64,000 nt of DNA, from positions 3,162,001 through 3,226,000 of the forward strand of contig JAVLRN010000005.1 of NCBI GenBank assembly GCA_032821775.1, in the 5' to 3' direction. The notes under the pieces are model-generated. The model worked only from the letters and a program-made list of their open reading frames with translations, made no database searches and had not been told where the DNA came from. The first letter of the stretch is position 1, and each line of letters opens with the position of its first letter. Source of the DNA: Sanguinoderma infundibulare. Taxonomy: Eukaryota; Basidiomycota; Agaricomycetes; Polyporales; Polyporaceae. Made by a program: the position numbers and the translations under genes. Positions 58,528 to 64,000 of the stretch are shown piece after piece.

Positions 58528-58916
58528 CTTGCCGGAGAAGCGGCCCCACAGAAACCCGGACGGCAAAGAGAGGGTGGGTGCTAAAGGAAGGATAAAGACT
58601 GGCGCAAGCCCCGCGAAGGCGGATGAGGAGGTTGGACTCGCTGTGTCGGCAGACAAGCGAAGGCCCGGGAGAACGTCGGGAAAGGGGGTTTGGGACTGCG
58701 TCAAGAGAATTAGCGGACGAGGTCGCCACGCGGACGGCTCGCGTGGGGCCAATGAGAGGCAATCAGTGACAGGCAGCGGAGGCACATCGGAGAGTCGAGA
58801 CCCAGAACGGCGTCACCTCAAACTGGCCAGTCGACGTCCGAACTATTCTCCGAAATTTCTTTGAGAAGATGACTTTCCACCTTTCCCGTTTCCTCCACCA
58901 GAACAACTTCGGGACC
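58528..58916. other. Intergenic stretch
   Basis: This holds the transporter promoter and the 3' flank of the unknown gene, both on the minus strand. Nothing distinct. Confidence 0.35.
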
Positions 58917-59656
58917 CTAATTGCCCGCCGGTCCAAACGCCTTGCACCAATGCCACTGATCGAGCGAGGGGTCGGCATACGGCGTGTCAGCCTCACGGAT
59001 CTGCTTCCCCATGATGACCAAGAGCGTGAACCCGACCGACGGGATCAATGAGGCGAGTACGGACGCGAGGGATTCAAAGGGAAGCTCGTCGACAGCAATA
59101 ACGTATGGTTCGGAATATTCTGCAGCCGATTGCGCGAGTTTGGTGTCAAAAAGTGAGGTAAAGGCTTGTTAGGCATAGGTGTGCGATCGAGGAACAGAGC
59201 ACATCCTACGATAGCCGGCGATGGATGATGGTTAGTGAAGCGACTGATGGCGGAACGGAGTCTCGGATCCAGCCGATCGAGGAAGGCGACAAGGATGCAG
59301 TGTTCCGGCACATGGAGGCACTCGAGATGGTCGATACAAGTGAAGATGGCGAGTAAGCAGTTGACAAATGCGGAACTGGACACGTCCTCTGGCACATCCA
59401 TAGCGCCAATCTCTAGAGCGCGCACATGAGACGCAGGGTTGGCGTTGTCGGAGAAAATGAGGTTGTAGTAGATGCTGCGCGTCGACTGTGGAGGTCACGA
59501 GCGGCAGTAAGCGAACCGAGGTCGGGCAGAGTGGTGGAACGTGACGCACCCAAAGAAGCCGAGAAAGAAGAACGAGACTTGAAAGTCCGTCAGCTGAACC
59601 TGTTTCGGGACGACTACGAATTCCGACGACTGCTGCATTGAGCCCTTGCGCGACAT
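58917..59656 (-). CDS. Unknown 208-residue protein
   Basis: Exons 59550-59656, 59203-59474 and 58917-59164 join with matching phases. The start is MSRKGSMQQSSEFVVVPKQV. A hydrophobic patch VSFFFLGFFGIYYNLIF follows at about residues 27-43. The middle has DVPEDVSSSAFVNCLLAIFT, CIDHLECLHVPEH and FLDRLDPRLRSAISRF, leucine/cysteine-rich and LRR-like. The end has YVIAVDELPFESLASVLASL then IPSVGFTLLVIMGKQ and stops at TAG 58917. I know no family for it. Intron 2 uses a CTAAC branch site only a few bases before its AAG acceptor. The model rests on phase agreement and coding-like composition only. Confidence 0.55.
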
Positions 59657-60760
59657 GTCATCCGCAGACTTGGGCCATCAAGAAGCGATCAGCGGCTCGA
59701 GTGACGGTAAGCACTTTTACGCACGTCATTCTGAATCGCAGGGGAGACCTTGATATCACGAATGTGAAAACCGCCCACCGATCTTCTTTACCTATGCCCT
59801 TTGCCGTTTTCCACTACCGGTGGATCCAGGGTGGCGGAGTCGTTCGGTACCCCGCCGGTCAATTACGACCAACGCCAGCCCCGCGACTGTGTCCGAACAC
59901 GCAGGCAAATTCCTCGCCGTGAGTGCCCGAAGTGAATCGAGGCCTTTCGATCGTCGTAAGTATTGGGCCGGGATGAGCGATCACGACAATCGGACAATCT
60001 GCTTGCGACGCTGGTTCGGGAGCGCCGTGCGTTGAGCGTTCCGTGCAGTCGGAGCGGGCGTTTTTTGGAGACCGGACGGCGTTTAGCCGCTCCAATGCGA
60101 ACAGGCATATTCATGGTCATCCTCATGCCCCAGGCCTTGTATCGGCAGATAAGTTCGGGAGTGTCAGTTTCGACATGCGCTCCTGAAAGCGCAGCACCGA
60201 GGGCGATAGAACGTCACGAACGTCGGAGAGGCGCAATCGATATGCATTACATTTGTGTTCCGAGTAAGTACTCGTCGTCTCGAGCTCCTAGCCACCCATC
60301 CGAGATCGTCGGTCCGTTGGCGGAGGTGATTGAGCCAAATTGCACGCCAGTGAACCTCTTCAAGCTCTGGCACAGCCCTTTGAGTCGTTCTCCTTGCTTC
60401 TATAGTATTTCCGACAGCTGATGAACAAACGGGAACGCTGATCGTGTTTGGAACGCGTGTGTCGATCGGCCGGCCGGTGGCCTGCCTCGATCTAGTCGCA
60501 GACGAGTACGTGCTCGTCAGAGATTGATATTGAATTCTACGGTCGACAGTCAGCGTCGCGCCCATTTACGGTTGCTCGCCTGAGTATGGCTCGCATCCAC
60601 CATGTTCACAGGAGATCCGTGCTCGGAATCCAGACATGATCAGCCCGTCCAGCGTCGCCAGGGGTTAACTTACGGTGGAGGGGATCCGACCACCACCGGA
60701 TCTCCTAACCGACACGAGTGACGGACGTCGATGTGTGGCACGCAGGCCACAGAACTAACT
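59657..60760. other. Intergenic stretch
   Basis: Open frames on both strands overlap but lack support. No gene or repeat recognised. Confidence 0.4.
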
Positions 60761-61205
60761 TGCTGACGCGGCAGCCACTAGTCCAAGTCCAGGAGTGCCA
60801 GGCAGGGTCGCTTTTTAGTCGTCCGAACAATAAATTCTATCCATCTCGTACGAAGGTATGCTTGCCAGGCAGCCCGGCTTCGGGACGATCCTCCGCGTCC
60901 AGTCGCGTCGAAGGGAGCGCGGTGTGGGTCCCCACTGCCAGCGTCCTGTGGGGCGGGCCAAAGCACACGTCCGACTAAAATGCTGACGCGGTGCCCGGTC
61001 TGCGTCTGGGAGTGCCTGGCAGGGTCGCTGTTCAGTCCTTTGATCCATTCCTCGCGAAGATATGCAGTGCACTCACCAGACGGCTCAACGTTAAGGCTCA
61101 CCGTTAAGGCTTCGTTCCGAACGGCCCTCCGCGTCTGGCCATGTCGAAAGGAGCGCGATGGAGCTCCTAGAGTCCGGGCGACTCCATCGTTCGCGTCAGG
61201 CGACC
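60761..61205 (+). repeat. Decayed tandem duplication, about 220 bp period
   Basis: Two units begin TGCTGACGCGG at 60761 and 60981. Shared blocks in order are GGAGTGCC(A/T)GGCAGGGTCGCT, a TTCAGTC-like block, a CTCG(T/C)(A/G)CGAAG(G/A)TATGC block, CCTCCGCGTC and a GTCGAA(A/G)GGAGCGCG block. The second unit has an extra stretch with two GTTAAGG copies. No coding frame is conserved through both units. Confidence 0.65.
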
Positions 61206-61810
61206 CGGAGGTGCTTGCATCGCCCTTGAGACTTCGCCGACTCCTGCCCGTCCAGTATGTATCGGCGGGCTAGCACCAGTGAAATTGGCCGGACCAGCGA
61301 CGGCATCCAGGGGTTGGAGAGAAGCAGAAGCAAACGGCATCACAAACAGTGAGTCCCAGGCTTCACTGGAACCGTGTTTTGGCGTCTGTCAAGCTGAATG
61401 GAGGTTGTGACGCGGACGCCAGTAACCACAAGGGGTGAACATCAGGCCTAGGAAGGTGTGTAGACGCTCGCAGCATGGGAAGTTGTAGAACCGGTACCTC
61501 GTTTTGACGCGAATAGCGGAGCGACTTTGTCATGTACCAGCCTGTAGTCACGACACGTTAGCGGAAAGACGTGGTACACCTCGCGATCCGTTTCACCCTG
61601 GAGGCGCACATGTCCTTGCAAATGACAAGGAGGACGAGACCTTACTCCCCAACAGGAAGGTCAGCTTGGCGAGGAGCGACGCGCGTTCAGTTGTGACCGT
61701 GCATCCGTATCACCTACTTCAGAATTATGTCCCTCTTCTGCGCAACACTCGCACACCCGCGCCCACGATCTAGCACGAATATATAGCAAAACAGCGAATA
61801 TACACCGTCC
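61206..61810. other. Intergenic stretch
   Basis: 3' flank of the OST48 gene; nothing else is recognised. Confidence 0.35.
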
Positions 61811-63445
61811 TCACTCCGTCTTCGTGCCTTTGCCCTTCCTCGACTCGCGGTCGTCGCCTGCGAGCCAGAGCGCGACAAAGAGGACGAACGCGGCGCTCGT
61901 GCTGAACGCGCCCGCGTAGTACGGCCACGCGGCGCTCAGGAAGCGCGGGTACTCGTCGTGCCGTGGGGGCACGACGGGCACGACGGTTGTGCTCGTCAGA
62001 TACGTCCATCTACACCGTCAAAAGTAAAATGTATAAGCTATGTGTAGAGGTAACGAGAAGCGCGGGGACGTACCCTTTGCGCTTGTAGTCGACGTTGAAC
62101 TTGAAGACGCCATGCCTGTCGGGGACGCGGAAGGTGACCGAGTACTTGCCGGGCTCGCCGGCGACCGGAGGGAGGGACGTGCGGACGTGTGGGTCGAGCA
62201 TCGTGAATTCGAGCTGTATGTCGTTGATACCAGAGTAGGGTTCCCACAGGTCTAGCTCAGGGTCGTACTTGGAGATGTACGCCGAGTAGGTCTGCAAATG
62301 GCGATCATGATCAGCACGAGAGCATACAGTGACCGCTAAGCACGCGCGGACGTACCACCTGGTTGTTGATGGTGTACGTCTCCGGGGCAAGGGTCTCGTT
62401 GACGCGGTGGTGCTCAACGGTGTCGATGCGGAGGACGTTGTTCTCCTTGAATGTCCACGCCACGACGTCCTTCGCGAACTGCCTGTTACCAGACTTGATA
62501 CCCCTTCATACCGTCCACATTCAGACGGGTGCTCATTGCGAATTAGAAAACCACGTACTTGGATATCTCCTTGTTGATGTACTCGTTGCTAAACATCTCC
62601 ACACCTCCAACCCAAGTCGCACGGGCGTTGCTGAGCGCCTGGAAGCCCGTGACGAGGCTCAGGGAGCTGCCCGCCCACAGCCCCTCACCACTCTTGTCCG
62701 CAGCATCCACAAGGGCATCGGCCCCGTTATCACTTTCCGCGTCCGACGCGAACGCTTGGGAGGGCGCGTGGAGGAGTGGAACGAGCATGGGGCTGTTGCC
62801 GAGAGCTTGGGGTACTCCGGAGAACCAGACGGGTGCGAGGTCATCGGAGATGATATGGTGTGCGCGCGGAGGCTGGACGGGGACAATGTTCGCGGGCGTG
62901 TCGCGTTTGGGGAAGTGGGAAATGAGGGGCGTGCCCGGAGGGGGGAGGATGAGGGAGAATTCGGACGCGAGGGAGGTGAGGGGCGTCTGTTTTGACGACA
63001 GGGCGAGGAGGAGGTTGGTGTTTTTGGAGAGAAGGGAGACGAGGGACTGGGGCGTGACATCCGCAGCGAAGGCTATGGGGAGTATCATTGACATGTGCGG
63101 GATGTGGGGCTGGAAAGTGACGTACTCTTGGTCTCCGGAGCAAAGACGACGACGTGAGCAAACTGTGAGACATCGTCCTTGATGATTTCAGGGGCCGTGT
63201 CCTTGGGAGACCTGAAAGTAAGCTTGTAGCCGTTCTCTATGTGCGGCACGCGGGACATAAGCCATAAGCGTCGCGGTCGAGGTATTGCTCTACGCACTTT
63301 CGAGGTCACCGAAGAAGATGGAGAAGTTCTCCTTCTTGAGTGATGGATCAAGAAGGACGAGAACCGAGTCTCCGGTGCTGGACCGAGCCAGCACAAGGCT
63401 GGTCAGTGCCAGGAGCGGAAAGAGCAGACCCCGGAGAAAGCGCAT
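61811..63445 (-). CDS. WBP1: Oligosaccharyltransferase 48 kDa subunit (OST48/WBP1)
   Basis: Six exons (63298-63445, 63126-63236, 62559-63072, 62356-62482, 62074-62291, 61811-62009) encode 438 residues. An N-terminal signal peptide ([20 protein letters not shown]) leads into a lumenal region with [32 protein letters not shown] and VVVFAPETK. The second half has [53 protein letters not shown] and [15 protein letters not shown], all typical of the family. A single membrane segment ([17 protein letters not shown]) precedes a short charged cytosolic tail ending TKTE. The subunit belongs to the ER complex that transfers glycans to asparagines of nascent proteins. Length is normal (about 430-440). 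Confidence 0.95.
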
Positions 63446-64000
63446 GCTTTGCGGTTCCTGTGAGACATATAAGAAGCTGATATTGCGGACAATTCTGAAC
63501 ACACTGACTGCAAGTATCCCGACCTAAGCACCGCTGGAAGAAAAGGGAGTGTAGACGAAGGAGGAGGAGGTGAGCAGGCGTAAGGATGCCAAGCCAGGCG
63601 CGATCACTGCGCATGTCCGACACGTAGAGCGCGTCACGTGGGCGGAGTGATCCACGTGGGTCCTACAACCTTTTTGGCCCGTTTTCCCAACGTTTTCCTG
63701 TCTTAACCACCTACTGCCCAAAGGATGACACGAGCCTGAACGCAATGCATCTGCGGCCCTGCACAAGCTCCCCTTTTGCAATCCTCCGATGTGGTTCGGT
63801 ACTACGGTCTTCCTCGGTTAGCAGAAGCGAGGCCGTGGAGAGAATGCGGGGCAAGGTCTAACAGCTCGTACACTTCCACGGTGACTGCGTGTTGCAAGCG
63901 TTTACTTACAAATGCTCACAGACCGGCCGCAGTGCGGGACATATAATAGCTATTTCATCCCCAGTTGCCGCTCAGGTTGTCTTTGCAATGTGGGCTATAT
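63446..64000. other. Upstream region of OST48 to window end
   Basis: This must hold the OST48 promoter. No gene is supported before the window ends. Confidence 0.35.

Noticed and set aside
61090..61112. GTTAAGG copies as a second MITE-like element
   Set aside because: They resemble the subterminal repeats of the element at 104-419, but there are no CATCAGT termini or target duplication.

Overview
The window is nuclear DNA of a filamentous basidiomycete, almost certainly an Agaricomycete; Polyporales is a guess. The evidence is intron-dense genes with mostly 50-70 bp GT-AG introns, a GC-rich coding style, an elongation factor 3 gene, an HsbA-type secreted protein, a Zn2Cys6 regulator, and clusters of paralogous F-box and MYND-finger genes. 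All exon models were built by eye from splice signals, reading-phase continuity and family conservation. Where I give exon lists, the phases close across the whole gene.

Layout. 1-2.7 kb and 23.67-25.83 kb are two arms of an inverted duplication. Each arm carries a decayed C-terminal piece of a Dicer-like RNase III gene plus an unidentified gene remnant. The left arm also holds a 316 bp MITE-like element, and the right arm preserves its empty site. 2.8-5.1 kb has a divergent MYND pair, one intact and one frameshifted. 6.3-8.4 kb is an F-box gene. 8.6-16.1 kb is a housekeeping block: ORC2, a small acidic-tail protein, a carboxymuconolactone decarboxylase-like protein and SF3B4. 17.3-20.4 kb has a secreted Kex2-type repeat peptide, an intron-containing tRNA-Gln and a very intron-rich M50B-like membrane metalloprotease. 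21.3-36.4 kb is accessory: three intact F-box genes, one F-box pseudogene with a poly(A)-type insertion, and an HsbA-like secreted protein. 37.8-45.8 kb is a housekeeping pair, EF3 and the V-ATPase a subunit. 46.1-47.6 kb is another F-box-like gene. 49-51.3 kb is the Zn2Cys6 regulator, 52.8-53.9 kb adenylate kinase, 56.5-58.5 kb a sugar porter, 58.9-59.7 kb an unknown protein, 60.76-61.2 kb a decayed tandem duplication, and 61.8-63.4 kb the OST48/WBP1 subunit of oligosaccharyltransferase.

No operon-like pathway is visible. The conserved genes serve replication licensing, splicing, translation, vacuolar acidification, nucleotide balance and N-glycosylation. The accessory stretches show gene-family expansion and decay (F-box, MYND, Dicer fragments) with small mobile insertions.
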